NCBI GenBank assembly: GCA_029255105.1
Contig: JAQWWH010000073.1
Span: forward strand, 1-53,550
Reading direction: 5' to 3'
Origin: Flavimaricola sp.
GTDB lineage: Bacteria > Pseudomonadota > Alphaproteobacteria > Rhodobacterales > Rhodobacteraceae
DNA length: 53,550 nt
Below the pieces are notes generated by a model. The model saw only the letters and a program-made list of their open reading frames with translations, was not told the origin of the DNA and ran no database searches. A program made the position numbers and the translations under genes. This document shows positions 1 to 8,430 of the stretch, in pieces. How positions within the stretch are numbered: the stretch's first letter is position 1; each line of letters starts with the position of its first letter.

Positions 1-617
1 TGAGGGCGGGCATTGAGGTATTCGGGCGGGATCACCCGCTCGGTCAGATCGTAGACCTTGCGAAACGCCTCGCGCCGGACGACCGTCAGTGCGCCAGACC
101 GCCAAAGGTACTCCAACGCCGTCTTTGAGGGGTGCCAATCCCACCAGCCGCCCGATCCTTTGACCTCTTCCGTGCCGACATCGCCGCTGGTGCAGGCACC
201 GTGGTCCGTGATCTGGCGGCGGACCTCGTCAATCTTGTCCTCAAACCCCGCCCGCCGGTCCTCGCCCCAGCGTGAGGCCAATCGCGCGGCGTCCCGCTCG
301 AACCGCAGCCGCCAATGCGGGAACTGGTCAATCGGGAGGACGGCGGCGTCATGGGTCCAATGTTCGAACACCGCCCTGTCACGATGCAGAAGCGTGTTAA
401 GCGCTGGTGGGCGGTATTGCTGCCGGCGCGACCACAGGATCAGGTCATGTGCGCGGGCGAAGGTGTTGACGCTGTCCACCTGAACAAAGCCAAGCGCCCC
501 GATGACCCCCGCCAGATCGGTCCCCTTGCCCGGCCCGAGCTGAACGTCGCCCAACCCATGCAGGTGCAGAAACAGCCTGCGGGCGTCGGAATTGTTGAGA
601 ACCTGTTGTGCCGTCAC
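1..617 (-). CDS. YcaQ-type winged-helix DNA glycosylase (partial, C-terminus off window)
   Basis: About 205 N-terminal residues are visible; the gene runs off the left edge. The translation contains LGFVQVDSVNTFARAHDLIL followed by WSRRQQYRPPALNTLLHRDR, then AVFEHWTHDAAVLPIDQFPH. This is the signature region of the YcaQ/AlkX family (HTH_42 winged-helix proteins), which unhook DNA interstrand crosslinks and alkylated bases. The chosen start is a GTG at 617, because it overlaps the TGA of the upstream channel gene (GTGA) and the homology begins straight after it. Family assignment rests on these motifs. The exact lesion specificity cannot be inferred. The catalytic part of the protein may lie outside the window. 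Confidence 0.8.
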   Translation of the reverse strand, partial: MTAQQVLNNSDARRLFLHLHGLGDVQLGPGKGTDLAGVIGALGFVQVDSVNTFARAHDLILWSRRQQYRPPALNTLLHRDRAVFEHWTHDAAVLPIDQFPHWRLRFERDAARLASRWGEDRRAGFEDKIDEVRRQITDHGACTSGDVGTEEVKGSGGWWDWHPSKTALEYLWRSGALTVVRREAFRKVYDLTERVIPPEYLNARP

Positions 618-1063
618 GTCTGGTTCTTTTCCCGTTCCGTTTCGCGCTGGATGGTCCGGACGTAGCGGCCTGCCTCGATCATCAAGGCGGTAAGGAGCCC
701 GATGTTCATAAGGCCATTCACCGCCGCCATACCGCCCAGAAGCCGCCAGTCCGGCGGTAAGAGCAGATCGCCAAAGCCCAGCGTCGTGAACGTCACGAGA
801 GCAAAGTAGACAGAGACTTCAAGCGACGCGAACAATTCAAGCTCGTAAAAGGTCAGGGCCCAGATCCACACCGACAGGGTAACAATCCCAAGGGCGCCGA
901 CGGCGGCGGCACAGATCAGGGCGATCAGCTTGGGCCGGTGCGGCGGCCGGATCAGCCAGGGGCGGACCCTTAGAAGCAGGCTTTCCAAAAGCCAGAACCC
1001 GATTCCGGCAAGCATGATCGACACCACAAGGATAAGGCTGCCAAGGGCAAGTTGCAGGGTCAT
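614..1063 (-). CDS. Two-transmembrane potassium channel family protein
   Basis: This 149-residue membrane protein has an N-terminal hydrophobic helix (about residues 5-30), a second around 47-72, a pore loop and a final helix around 110-130. The pore loop reads [20 protein letters not shown] is a variant of the K+ channel selectivity filter TxGYGD with F in place of Y, as in many small bacterial Ion_trans_2 (Pfam) proteins. A GGGAG ribosome site lies about 9 bases before the ATG. It overlaps the following glycosylase gene by four bases, so the two are probably co-transcribed. No ligand-gating domain (RCK or cyclic-nucleotide) is present. Ion selectivity is inferred from the filter only. Confidence 0.8.
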   Translation of the reverse strand: MTLQLALGSLILVVSIMLAGIGFWLLESLLLRVRPWLIRPPHRPKLIALICAAAVGALGIVTLSVWIWALTFYELELFASLEVSVYFALVTFTTLGFGDLLLPPDWRLLGGMAAVNGLMNIGLLTALMIEAGRYVRTIQRETEREKNQT

Positions 1064-1170
1064 GCGAGTGTCTCCCGGTGCTCTTTGCCGACCCTAACCG
1101 CCCCGATAGGGACTTTGCCAGAGCGCGCGGGATGGACACAGGTGGTCCGACACCTTATCTCGGGGCGATC

Positions 1171-1647
1171 ATGGCCAGCAAGTCCGACAGCAAGAACTAC
1201 AAGGTCGTCGCCGAGAACCGGCGCGCACGCTACGATTATGCCATCGAGGATGACCTCGAAGTGGGCATCATCCTCATGGGATCAGAGGTAAAGTCCCTCC
1301 GCACTGGCCAATCGAACATCGCCGAAAGCTATGCCAGCGTGGAGAACGGCGAGCTTTGGCTGACAAACGCCTATATCGCCCGCTACGAGCCTGCCAAGAC
1401 CTGGGGCCATGAAGAACGTCGTCGCCGCAAGCTGCTGGTCCGCAACAAAGAGCTGTCCCGACTGTGGAATGCCACCCAGCGGGAAGGCATGACCATCGTG
1501 CCCCTCGTGATGTATTTCAACGATCGGGGTCTGGTGAAGCTCAAGATCGCGACGGCCAAAGGCAAGAAGAACCATGACAAGCGTGAGACCGAGGCAAAGC
1601 GTGACTGGAACCGGCAAAAGCAGCGCCTGCTCAAGGATCACAGCTAG
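1171..1647 (+). CDS. smpB: SsrA-binding protein SmpB
   Basis: SmpB binds tmRNA and brings it to stalled ribosomes for trans-translation. The 158-residue product has the expected length and the classic blocks: [17 protein letters not shown] near the start, [24 protein letters not shown] in pieces around residues 31-53, [11 protein letters not shown], and the basic tail [20 protein letters not shown] that inserts in the mRNA channel. The ATG at 1171 gives the standard N-terminus [11 protein letters not shown]; upstream in-frame codons would add about 30 unrelated residues. It diverges from the channel gene, and the roughly 107 bases between them must hold both promoters, though I see no clear -10/-35 pair. 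Confidence 0.97.
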   Translation: MASKSDSKNYKVVAENRRARYDYAIEDDLEVGIILMGSEVKSLRTGQSNIAESYASVENGELWLTNAYIARYEPAKTWGHEERRRRKLLVRNKELSRLWNATQREGMTIVPLVMYFNDRGLVKLKIATAKGKKNHDKRETEAKRDWNRQKQRLLKDHS

Positions 1648-1749
1648 GCCCTAGGCCCTCTTCGGCCTTGTCAGACAGGGCCTCTGGCGGTACTGACCTG
1701 CGAGTTTCGGCCTGATCGCAAGACGGCCAAGGCCCAGAAGGACAAAACG

Positions 1750-2619
1750 ATGACTGGCACCGCCCTTTCCGAAGATACCTCAACGCTGGTCTCGACCCAG
1801 TGGCTGGCCGAACATCTTAAAATGCCGGACCTGCGTCTGATAGATGCATCGTGGTACCTGCCCGATATGGGGCGTGATCCAAAGGCCGAATATGCCGAGG
1901 CCCATATCCCCGGTGCCCGCTTCTTTGACATCGACGAGATCAGCGATCAGCGATCGGACCTGCCCCATATGGTGCCGCCTGTCGAAAAGTTTATGTCCCG
2001 GATGCGGGCCATGGGAATTGGCGACGGCCACCAGGTTGTCGTTTATGACGGGATGGGCCTGTTTTCCGCCGCCCGCGTCTGGTGGCTGTTTCGCCTGATG
2101 GGCAAGACTGACGTCGCTGTTCTGGACGGGGGTTTGCCCAAGTGGCGCGCCGAAGGGCATCCGGTCACGGATGCCGACCCGGTCATCCGCGACCGGCACA
2201 TGACGGTCACTCGTCAGAATCAGCTTGTCCGCGACGTGACCGAGGTCGCCCGCGCCGCCAAGCTGGGCGATCATAGCATCATCGACGCCCGCGCCCCCGG
2301 CCGCTTCAAAGGTGAGGTGCCCGAGCCCCGTGAAGGGCTGCGGTCGGGCCATATCCCCGGATCGCGCAACGTATTTTTTCGGGACCTTCTGAACGGTGAC
2401 GGCACGATGAAAGCCCCCGATGACCTGCGCACGGTCTTCGAGGCGGCGGGCGTCGATCTGGGCAAGCCTGCCATTACCACCTGCGGTTCCGGCGTGACGG
2501 CGGCTGTCCTGTCGCTCGCGCTTGAGCGGATCGGCAAGTCCGATCATTCCTTGTACGACGGCTCATGGTCCGAATGGGGCATGTACGCCGATCTTCCCAT
2601 TGCCACCGGAGAGGCCTGA
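1750..2619 (+). CDS. sseA: Thiosulfate/3-mercaptopyruvate sulfurtransferase
   Basis: This 289-residue protein has two rhodanese domains (about 10-135 and 160-283). The active-site loop is TTCGSGVTA with the persulfide cysteine at about residue 245. CG(S/T)GVTA is the loop form of 3-mercaptopyruvate sulfurtransferases, whereas thiosulfate-preferring rhodaneses have CRKGVTA. The enzyme moves sulfane sulfur from 3-mercaptopyruvate to cyanide or thiols. AGAAGGA sits eight bases before the ATG. The stop overlaps the start of the next gene (TGATG), an aminotransferase. That pairing fits cysteine catabolism: transamination of cysteine gives 3-mercaptopyruvate, the substrate here. The pathway link is inference from gene order. 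Confidence 0.93.
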   Translation: MTGTALSEDTSTLVSTQWLAEHLKMPDLRLIDASWYLPDMGRDPKAEYAEAHIPGARFFDIDEISDQRSDLPHMVPPVEKFMSRMRAMGIGDGHQVVVYDGMGLFSAARVWWLFRLMGKTDVAVLDGGLPKWRAEGHPVTDADPVIRDRHMTVTRQNQLVRDVTEVARAAKLGDHSIIDARAPGRFKGEVPEPREGLRSGHIPGSRNVFFRDLLNGDGTMKAPDDLRTVFEAAGVDLGKPAITTCGSGVTAAVLSLALERIGKSDHSLYDGSWSEWGMYADLPIATGEA

Positions 2620-3803
2620 TGCTCGAACATCTCAAAGACCAGCCAGCCGACAAGATCCTCGCCCTGATGGCCGCCTTCCGGGCGGATCCCCGCGACGACA
2701 AGGTCGACCTGGGTGTCGGTGTCTACAAGGACGCCACCGGCAACACCCCCGTCATGCGGGCCGTCAAAGAGGCCGAGCGGAGGCTGGTTGCCGAGCAGAC
2801 GACCAAGGCCTATACCGGGCTTGCCGGTGATCCGGCCTTTTCGGACGCGATGATCGACCTGATCCTTGGCGGGGTCGTCCCGCGCGAGCGGATCGCGGCG
2901 GTGGCGACACCGGGCGGTACAGGTGCAATCCGGCAGGCGCTGGAGCTAATCAAGCTGGCAGCGCCTGAGGCGACAGTCTGGCTGTCCGACCCCACCTGGC
3001 CCAATCATCCCTCGATCATCAAGTATCTGGGCATGCCGACTGCCAACTATCGCTACTTTGACGACGCAACGCGAGGCGTAGATTTTGCCGGTCTGATGGC
3101 CGACCTGGGGACCGTGGCCTCGGGCGATGTAGTGCTTTTGCATGGCTGCTGCCACAACCCGACGGGGGCCAACCTGACTGCGGACCAATGGCAAGAGGTC
3201 ATTGCCCTCCTGAAATCCAAAGGTGCTGTGCCGCTGGTTGATCTGGCATACCAAGGCTTTGGCGACGGGCTTGATGCCGACGCCCTGGCGACCCGCGCGG
3301 TCGTCAGCGGGTTCGAGGAATGCCTTATCGCCGCGTCCTGCTCCAAGAATTTTGGGATCTACCGGGAACGGACCGGTCTGTTGATGGCGGTCGCGCGGGA
3401 TGCAGACCAGGCCAAATCGGCACAGGGAACGCTCGCCTTTCTGAACCGTCAGAACTACTCCTTCCCGCCCGATCACGGGGCGCGGGTGGTCACCACCATC
3501 CTGACCGACCCTGACCTGAGGGCCGATTGGGAGGCCGAGTTGGAAGAGACGCGCAACGGCATGCTTGCCCTGCGCGCCCAATTGGCTAGTGAATTGAAGC
3601 GCCTGACAAACTCAGACCGCTTCGACTTTATCGCTGATCACAGGGGCATGTTTTCGCGGCTGGGGACAAGCCCCGAGATGGTGGAAAAGCTGCGGGCGGA
3701 TCATGGCATCTACATGGTCAGCGACAGCAGGATGAATATCGCCGGTCTGAATGCGGAAACCGTGCCGATCCTGGCCAAGGCCATCGTCGCAACTGGCATC
3801 TGA
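2619..3803 (+). CDS. Class I aspartate/aromatic aminotransferase
   Basis: A 394-residue PLP enzyme of the AspC/TyrB branch. Visible hallmarks are VDLGVGVYKDATGNTPVM near the N-terminus, ATPGGTGAI, LHGCCHNPTGANL, and the PLP lysine in SCSKNFGIYRERTG at about residue 243. Arginine in the C-terminal RMNIAGL block contacts the substrate carboxylate. The ATG at 2619 shares its A with the TGA of sseA, giving translational coupling; farther upstream codons are inside sseA and were rejected. Members of this family act on aspartate, tyrosine, phenylalanine and sometimes cysteine. Sequence alone does not separate these. Coupling to a mercaptopyruvate sulfurtransferase makes cysteine transamination worth considering. 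Confidence 0.92.
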   Translation: MLEHLKDQPADKILALMAAFRADPRDDKVDLGVGVYKDATGNTPVMRAVKEAERRLVAEQTTKAYTGLAGDPAFSDAMIDLILGGVVPRERIAAVATPGGTGAIRQALELIKLAAPEATVWLSDPTWPNHPSIIKYLGMPTANYRYFDDATRGVDFAGLMADLGTVASGDVVLLHGCCHNPTGANLTADQWQEVIALLKSKGAVPLVDLAYQGFGDGLDADALATRAVVSGFEECLIAASCSKNFGIYRERTGLLMAVARDADQAKSAQGTLAFLNRQNYSFPPDHGARVVTTILTDPDLRADWEAELEETRNGMLALRAQLASELKRLTNSDRFDFIADHRGMFSRLGTSPEMVEKLRADHGIYMVSDSRMNIAGLNAETVPILAKAIVATGI

Positions 3804-3810
3804 TTGCTAA

Positions 3811-3836
3811 GTAAGGTGGGTCATGACCCACCTTAC
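3811..3836. repeat. REP-like 26-bp perfect palindrome
   Basis: The half-site GTAAGGTGGGTCA is followed directly by its exact reverse complement, seven bases after the aminotransferase stop. No T-run follows, so it is not a canonical intrinsic terminator, though the RNA hairpin could block 3' exonucleases. The GTAGGGTGGG-type palindrome resembles repetitive extragenic palindromes found in many proteobacteria; a copy-number search would decide. Confidence 0.6.
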
Positions 3837-4094
3837 CTGAGCTTTGCCCTCAACCAGTCCTCAACTCAGGGATCCTGCGACAGGGTGATTGCCTTGGCCT
3901 GCGCTTGGCTGTCGTGCATCCGCCGGGTTTCTCTCTGCGTGAGCCGTCTCGCCAAGGATGCCCACAGGCAGTCTGTGGAGTAATGCCTCTGGGTTTATCA
4001 TGCCGTTCTCTTGATCAGCGCCGTCTGGTCTAAGGAAGTGCGAGCCGGCACCACCTTGACCCCCCCCTTAGAGCTTTCCTTGGGTCTCAAAACG
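3837..4094. other. Intergenic region without recognisable gene
   Basis: This GC-rich stretch lies between the REP-like palindrome and the amtB terminator, in the gap between convergent genes. I find no open frame with convincing family similarity, no RNA gene and no clear promoter. A minus-strand reading near 3833-3967 gives a short arginine- and glutamine-rich peptide interrupted by stops; it may be a gene remnant but cannot be assigned. Confidence 0.4.
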
Positions 4095-4120
4095 AAAAAA
4101 CCCGGGCGCGAACGCCCGGG
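4095..4120 (-). terminator. Intrinsic terminator of glnK-amtB
   Basis: Read on the minus strand, an 8-bp stem CCCGGGCG closes a TTCG loop, pairs with CGCCCGGG and runs into six Ts. It lies 30 bases after the amtB stop. This is a textbook Rho-independent terminator. Confidence 0.93.
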
Positions 4121-4150
4121 CAAGTTTCGAAGTGCTGATTGGAAGGAGTA

Positions 4151-5530
4151 TCAGCCTTTCGTGAATTCTGGGTAAGCCTCCATGCCCAGTTCGGCCATGT
4201 CTAGGCCCTGGATTTCGGCTTCTTCCGAAACTCGCAGACCCATGATGCCCTTGAGGATGAGCCAGACGATTGCGCTGGTCACGATGACGAAGGCACCGAC
4301 GATGACGATCGAGATCACCTGGCCACCGATGGTTGCATCGGGGTTGGTCAGGACGACGGCCAGCGTGCCCCAGATACCTGCGAACAGGTGGACGGGGATG
4401 GCGCCAACCACATCGTCGATCTTGAGCTTGTCGAGCAGCGGCACTGCAAAGACCACGATGACACCACCAACGGCACCGATCAGGGTTGCTGCACCAAGGG
4501 TCGGTGTCAGCGGCTCTGCTGTGATGGACACCAGACCGGCAAGTGCGCCGTTCAGGACCATCGTCAGGTCGACCTTCTTGTACAGGATCTGGGTCAGGAT
4601 CAGGGCTGCGATGGCACCACCGGCTGCTGCCGTGTTGGTGTTGGCAAAGATACGGCTGACGTCAGCCACATCGCCCACGGTGCCCATGGCCAGCTGCGAG
4701 CCGCCATTGAAACCGAACCAGCCAAGCCACAGGATGAAGGTTCCAAGTGTCGCCATCTGAAGATTGGAACCCATCATCGGGATAACCTTGCCGTCTTTGG
4801 CATACTTACCGATACGCGGCCCGAGGATGATGGCACCGACCAGAGCAGCCCAGCCACCGACCGAGTGAACGACGGTCGAGCCAGCGAAGTCGAGGAAGCC
4901 GTACTGGCTGTCCAGGAAACCGCCGCCCCACTTCCACGACGCCTGAATCGGATAGATGAAGGCGGTCAGGATGATGGTGAAGACAAGGAATGGCCACAGT
5001 TTCATGCGCTCGGCCAGGGTGCCGGAGACGATCGAGGCTGTCGTGGCACAGAACATCAACTGGAAGAAGAAGTCAGAACCAGTGGAGGCATAGCCATAAT
5101 CGTCGGCTGCATCGGCGGTGATGCCGACAGCTTCAAGAACGGCGGGTGCGAAAAGGATGCCAAGGTAGCCGCCTGTTTCGTCGCTGCCGACCGACCAGCT
5201 GCCCAGCGGGTACATCAGGTTGTAGCCGATCAGGTAGTAGAAGATCGCAGCCAGCGAGAACAAAGCGATGTTCTTCGTCATCTGCATCGTGACGTTCTTG
5301 GACCGCACCAGGCCGCCTTCGAGCATGGCGAAACCCGCTGCCATCCAGAACACCAGGAAGCCGCCAACAAGAAACAGCAGGGAGTTGAGGATAAAGACTG
5401 TGTCGGTTGCAGCATTCACACCAAGCGGCGTTGCCTCTGCTTCCTGAGCCATGACGGACATGTCCGTCAGACCAAAGCTTGCAACAAGTGCTAGCGAAAG
5501 CACTGCAAGCGGTTGTTTATACTTAATCAT
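4151..5530 (-). CDS. amtB: Ammonium transporter AmtB
   Basis: A 459-residue inner-membrane channel that conducts NH4+/NH3. The first ~30 residues form a cleavable signal peptide (ending near SVMAQEAEA), after which come 11 hydrophobic helices. Family blocks are FWMAAGFAMLEGGLVRSKNV, the pore region GSTVVHSVGGWAALVGAIILG with the first pore histidine, FNGGSQ, and VPVHLFAGIWGT (written here as IPVHLFAGIWGT) with the second histidine. The cytoplasmic tail GLDMAELGMEAYPEF matches the GlnK-contacting tail. AGGAG lies eight bases before the ATG at 5530, so I prefer this to a GTG nine bases upstream. It follows glnK by 26 bases, as expected for nitrogen-controlled co-transcription. Confidence 0.97.
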   Translation of the reverse strand: MIKYKQPLAVLSLALVASFGLTDMSVMAQEAEATPLGVNAATDTVFILNSLLFLVGGFLVFWMAAGFAMLEGGLVRSKNVTMQMTKNIALFSLAAIFYYLIGYNLMYPLGSWSVGSDETGGYLGILFAPAVLEAVGITADAADDYGYASTGSDFFFQLMFCATTASIVSGTLAERMKLWPFLVFTIILTAFIYPIQASWKWGGGFLDSQYGFLDFAGSTVVHSVGGWAALVGAIILGPRIGKYAKDGKVIPMMGSNLQMATLGTFILWLGWFGFNGGSQLAMGTVGDVADVSRIFANTNTAAAGGAIAALILTQILYKKVDLTMVLNGALAGLVSITAEPLTPTLGAATLIGAVGGVIVVFAVPLLDKLKIDDVVGAIPVHLFAGIWGTLAVVLTNPDATIGGQVISIVIVGAFVIVTSAIVWLILKGIMGLRVSEEAEIQGLDMAELGMEAYPEFTKG

Positions 5531-5556
5531 TCGTTCCACTCCTAATTCCCCTACGC

Positions 5557-5895
5557 TCAGAGCGCGTCGTCGTTTGTTTCGCCGGTCCGCACGCGCAGCG
5601 CACTTTCGACATCAACCACAAAGATCTTGCCGTCGCCGATCTTGTCGGTCTTGGCTGTCGTTCCGATGGTGGTCACGACCTGCTCGGCCATTGCGTCTGG
5701 CACAACGATCTCAAGCTTGACCTTTGGAACGAAATTGACGGCGTATTCGGCCCCACGATAGATTTCCGTATGCCCGGACTGAGAGCCGAAGCCCTTGATC
5801 TCGGTCACCATCATCCCGCGGACGCCGATGGAGGTCAGCGCTTCACGCACCTCCTCGAGCTTGAACGGCTTGATTGTTGCGATGATGAGTTTCAC
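5557..5895 (-). CDS. glnK: PII nitrogen regulatory protein GlnK
   Basis: A 112-residue PII signal protein that senses 2-oxoglutarate and ATP/ADP and plugs AmtB when nitrogen is plentiful. It begins MKLIIATIKPFKLEEVREAL. The T-loop reads GHTEIYRGAEYAVNF, with the uridylylated tyrosine at about position 51. The B- and C-loop blocks TTIGTTAKTDKIGDGKIFV and VRTGETND are intact. The start is a GTG at 5895 with AAGGGG just upstream; in-frame upstream codons would give an unrelated extension. Co-location with amtB supports glnK rather than glnB. Expression is probably controlled by NtrC under nitrogen limitation; the promoter region at 6019-6047 is described separately. Confidence 0.96.
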   Translation of the reverse strand: MKLIIATIKPFKLEEVREALTSIGVRGMMVTEIKGFGSQSGHTEIYRGAEYAVNFVPKVKLEIVVPDAMAEQVVTTIGTTAKTDKIGDGKIFVVDVESALRVRTGETNDDAL

Positions 5896-6018
5896 GTTTT
5901 TCCCCTTGCGTTTGAGTCCGCACGCCAGATGGGACGGCGCGCTCAAATGAACAAAGGAAGAAGGGTGAGGCCTTTCACAAGGAAACCAGTCCTTGTTGAG
6001 GGGGTCGGAACACCCCTT

Positions 6019-6047
6019 ATTGCACAATTTTTGCACAAATTTGGCAA
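6019..6047 (-). promoter_or_regulatory. Probable glnK promoter with helically phased repeats
   Basis: On the minus strand TTGCCA (6047-6042) and TGCAAT (6024-6019) are separated by exactly 17 bases, a plausible sigma-70 spacing. Overlapping it, TTGCACAA occurs at 6020-6027 and again at 6031-6038 (plus-strand reading), 11 bases apart, with a weaker TTGGCAAA at 6041-6048. The region is AT-rich within a GC-rich genome. I see no good -24/-12 sigma-54 element. An operator role for the repeats is inference. Confidence 0.45.
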
Positions 6048-6210
6048 AACGATCAAAAATTATGCGAAATGCGTACGGCTGTGGTGTGTTGATCTTGCGT
6101 CCCTGATCGAACGTGACGGCAATCCAGGCCGCTTCCGACTCATCCCGCTCTACAATTCCGTCGCCTCTGTGTATAAGCGGAAAAAAGAACAAAGAGCGTT
6201 AGAGCAGGTC

Positions 6211-8430
6211 ATGAGTGGCAATGGAAACAAGCGCCCGCCCTTGGTGGCGGAGCAAAGGTATCGTGCAGCAGCGAAGCCTGTGCGCAAGGCGTCGACCGGC
6301 GCAGGCCCAGGCTCTGGCGGTCGCGGCACAAAGCGCACGCGCAAATCGGCTGCCCCCCGGCGCAAGCGCGGGCCGATCGGGACGATCCTGGCCTTCTTCG
6401 GGTCGATCCTGCGATGGGTCGCCCGTCTTGTCTGGGGGATCGGTTGGCGTATCGGCCTGGTGACGACACTCATTGTCGGCTTGGGGGTTCTGTTCTACGC
6501 CGCCCAGATGCCACCTGTGTCCGAGTTGGTCGATGGCCGTGCCCGAGGATCGGTGACCCTGCTCGACCAGGACGGCCGCACCTTTGCATGGCGCGGCGAT
6601 CAGTTTGGCGGAATGATCACCGCTGACCAGATCTCGGTTCATTTGCGCAACGCCGTCATCGCAACCGAGGATCGCAGGTTCTATTGGCATCCCGGCATTG
6701 ACCCTCAGGGTGTGGCTAGCGCCATTCGCATCAACCTGCGGGCCGGTCGGGGGCCATTGTCGGGAAACGGTGGTTCCACGATCACCCAGCAAACGGCCAA
6801 GCTTCTATGCCTTGGGCGGCCCTACGATCAGGCTGTCTGGGAGTCGGAAGCAGAGTATGAGGCCGACTGCCGCCGCACGACCCTTTGGCGCAAGGTGCAG
6901 GAAGCCGTCTTTGCCATGGCGATGGAGGTGTCTTATTCAAAGGACGAAATCCTCACGGTCTATCTCAACCGCGCCTATCTGGGTGCTGGCTCACGCGGGT
7001 TTGAGGCCGCATCGCAGCGCTATTTTGGCCATTCGGCAGCCGAAGTTGTCCCGGCAGAGGCCGCAATGCTTGCCGGCCTTCTCAAGGCACCGTCGTCCCT
7101 TGCGCCTACGAACAACCTGCAGCGATCACAGGACAGGGCCAACCTTGTCGTTGGTCTGATGGAAGAGCAGGGATACCTCAGCGCCTCGGCCGCTGCCGAG
7201 GCCCGGGCCAATCCGGCCGAACTGTCGGCTGCCGCCCAGGCGCAGGCCGGGGGGTACTTTGCTGATTGGGTCATGGATACCGGGCCGGAATTCTTTACCC
7301 GCGGCACGACTGAGGATGTCATTATCCGAACGACCCTTGATCCCCGCATCCAGACAGCGGCCGAAGAGGCCCTGATAGAGGTGTTCGCCAATCAGGTCCG
7401 CGAAGGGTCTGAGGCGCAGGCGGCCATCGTCGTCATGTCTGCGGACGGTGCTGTCCGGGCCATGGTCGGTGGGCGGGATATCCGGGCAGCAGGTGCCTTC
7501 AACCGGGCGACGCAGGCCCTGCGGCAGACCGGGTCGGCGTTCAAACCCTTTGTCTACGCCGCCGCCCTCGATCTCGGGCTGACACCACTATCTCTTGTGG
7601 ACGACAGCCCCATGACGATCAACGTGCCCGGATCGGGACCGTGGTCGCCCCAGAACTACGACCGAGAATTCAAGGGCATGGTCACCTTGACCCAGGCCCT
7701 TGCCGAGAGCCGCAATATCCCTGCCGTCCGCGTGTCAGAACTGGTGGGCCGCGAGGCGGTGCGGACCGTGGCCTCCCTTTTCGGGATCGAGAGCGATCTG
7801 GCCGCAGGACCGGCCCTTGCCCTTGGGGCATCCGAAAGTACGCTTCTCGAGATGACGGGGGCCTATGCGGGTATCCTCAACGGTGGATCGTCGGTCACGC
7901 CCTATGGTCTTGTCGAGCTGCGCTTGCAGGGTGACGACGTCCCCCTGATGGGTGCAGCGGGCGGTATTGGTGAGCGGGTGATCCAGGAGCAGGCCGCCCG
8001 GTCGCTGACCTGGATGATGTACAACGTGGTCCAGCAGGGCACGGGTCAAAGAGCCCGGATCGATGGCTGGGAACTGGCTGGCAAGACCGGGACCACCAGC
8101 GCCGCCCGCGATGCCTGGTTTATCGGCTTTTCGGGTGACTACGTCACAGGGGTCTGGATGGGGTATGACGATAACACCCCTCTGACCGGCGTGACCGGGG
8201 GCGGCCTGCCGGCGCAGATCTGGCATGAGACGATGGTGAGGGCCCTGGAAGGGCTTCCCGTCCGCCCGTTGCCAATGACGGCTCCGGCACCGGTGGCACA
8301 AGCCACGAATTCTGGTGTCGATCGCGCCTTGGAGGAGGCCTTTGGCCAGCCGACTGCGCCGGTCACCCAACCGAACCGGGCCGAGGATACGATCCTCAAC
8401 CTTTTGACGAATATCTTGACCGGGAACTAG
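6211..8430 (+). CDS. Class A penicillin-binding protein (PBP1A family)
   Basis: A 739-residue bifunctional peptidoglycan synthase anchored by one N-terminal helix (about residues 78-102) after a basic cytoplasmic segment. The glycosyltransferase domain (GT51) shows ATEDRRFYWHPGID with the catalytic Glu at about 153, and GNGGSTITQQTAKLL. The transpeptidase domain has the serine motif TGSAFK (Ser ~442), SRN (~500) and KTGTT (Lys ~625). A short insert with Cys and acidic residues (SEAEYEADCRR) lies between GT motifs. The ATG at 6211 is the first in-frame start that gives a normal N-terminus. The stop codon TAG lies within the CTAG target duplication of the adjacent IS element; the protein itself looks intact. 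Confidence 0.95.
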   Translation: MSGNGNKRPPLVAEQRYRAAAKPVRKASTGAGPGSGGRGTKRTRKSAAPRRKRGPIGTILAFFGSILRWVARLVWGIGWRIGLVTTLIVGLGVLFYAAQMPPVSELVDGRARGSVTLLDQDGRTFAWRGDQFGGMITADQISVHLRNAVIATEDRRFYWHPGIDPQGVASAIRINLRAGRGPLSGNGGSTITQQTAKLLCLGRPYDQAVWESEAEYEADCRRTTLWRKVQEAVFAMAMEVSYSKDEILTVYLNRAYLGAGSRGFEAASQRYFGHSAAEVVPAEAAMLAGLLKAPSSLAPTNNLQRSQDRANLVVGLMEEQGYLSASAAAEARANPAELSAAAQAQAGGYFADWVMDTGPEFFTRGTTEDVIIRTTLDPRIQTAAEEALIEVFANQVREGSEAQAAIVVMSADGAVRAMVGGRDIRAAGAFNRATQALRQTGSAFKPFVYAAALDLGLTPLSLVDDSPMTINVPGSGPWSPQNYDREFKGMVTLTQALAESRNIPAVRVSELVGREAVRTVASLFGIESDLAAGPALALGASESTLLEMTGAYAGILNGGSSVTPYGLVELRLQGDDVPLMGAAGGIGERVIQEQAARSLTWMMYNVVQQGTGQRARIDGWELAGKTGTTSAARDAWFIGFSGDYVTGVWMGYDDNTPLTGVTGGGLPAQIWHETMVRALEGLPVRPLPMTAPAPVAQATNSGVDRALEEAFGQPTAPVTQPNRAEDTILNLLTNILTGN

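Noticed and set aside
3833-3967. Minus-strand peptide remnant (Arg/Gln-rich, with stops) after the aminotransferase gene
   Set aside because: Short, interrupted and without a family match; could be chance in GC-rich DNA.
4388-5494. 368-residue plus-strand frame opposite amtB
   Set aside because: Antisense of amtB, with no recognisable domain.
6004-6018. GGGGT/ACCCC hairpin in the glnK leader as an attenuator
   Set aside because: Only a five-base stem with no T-run; too weak to call.
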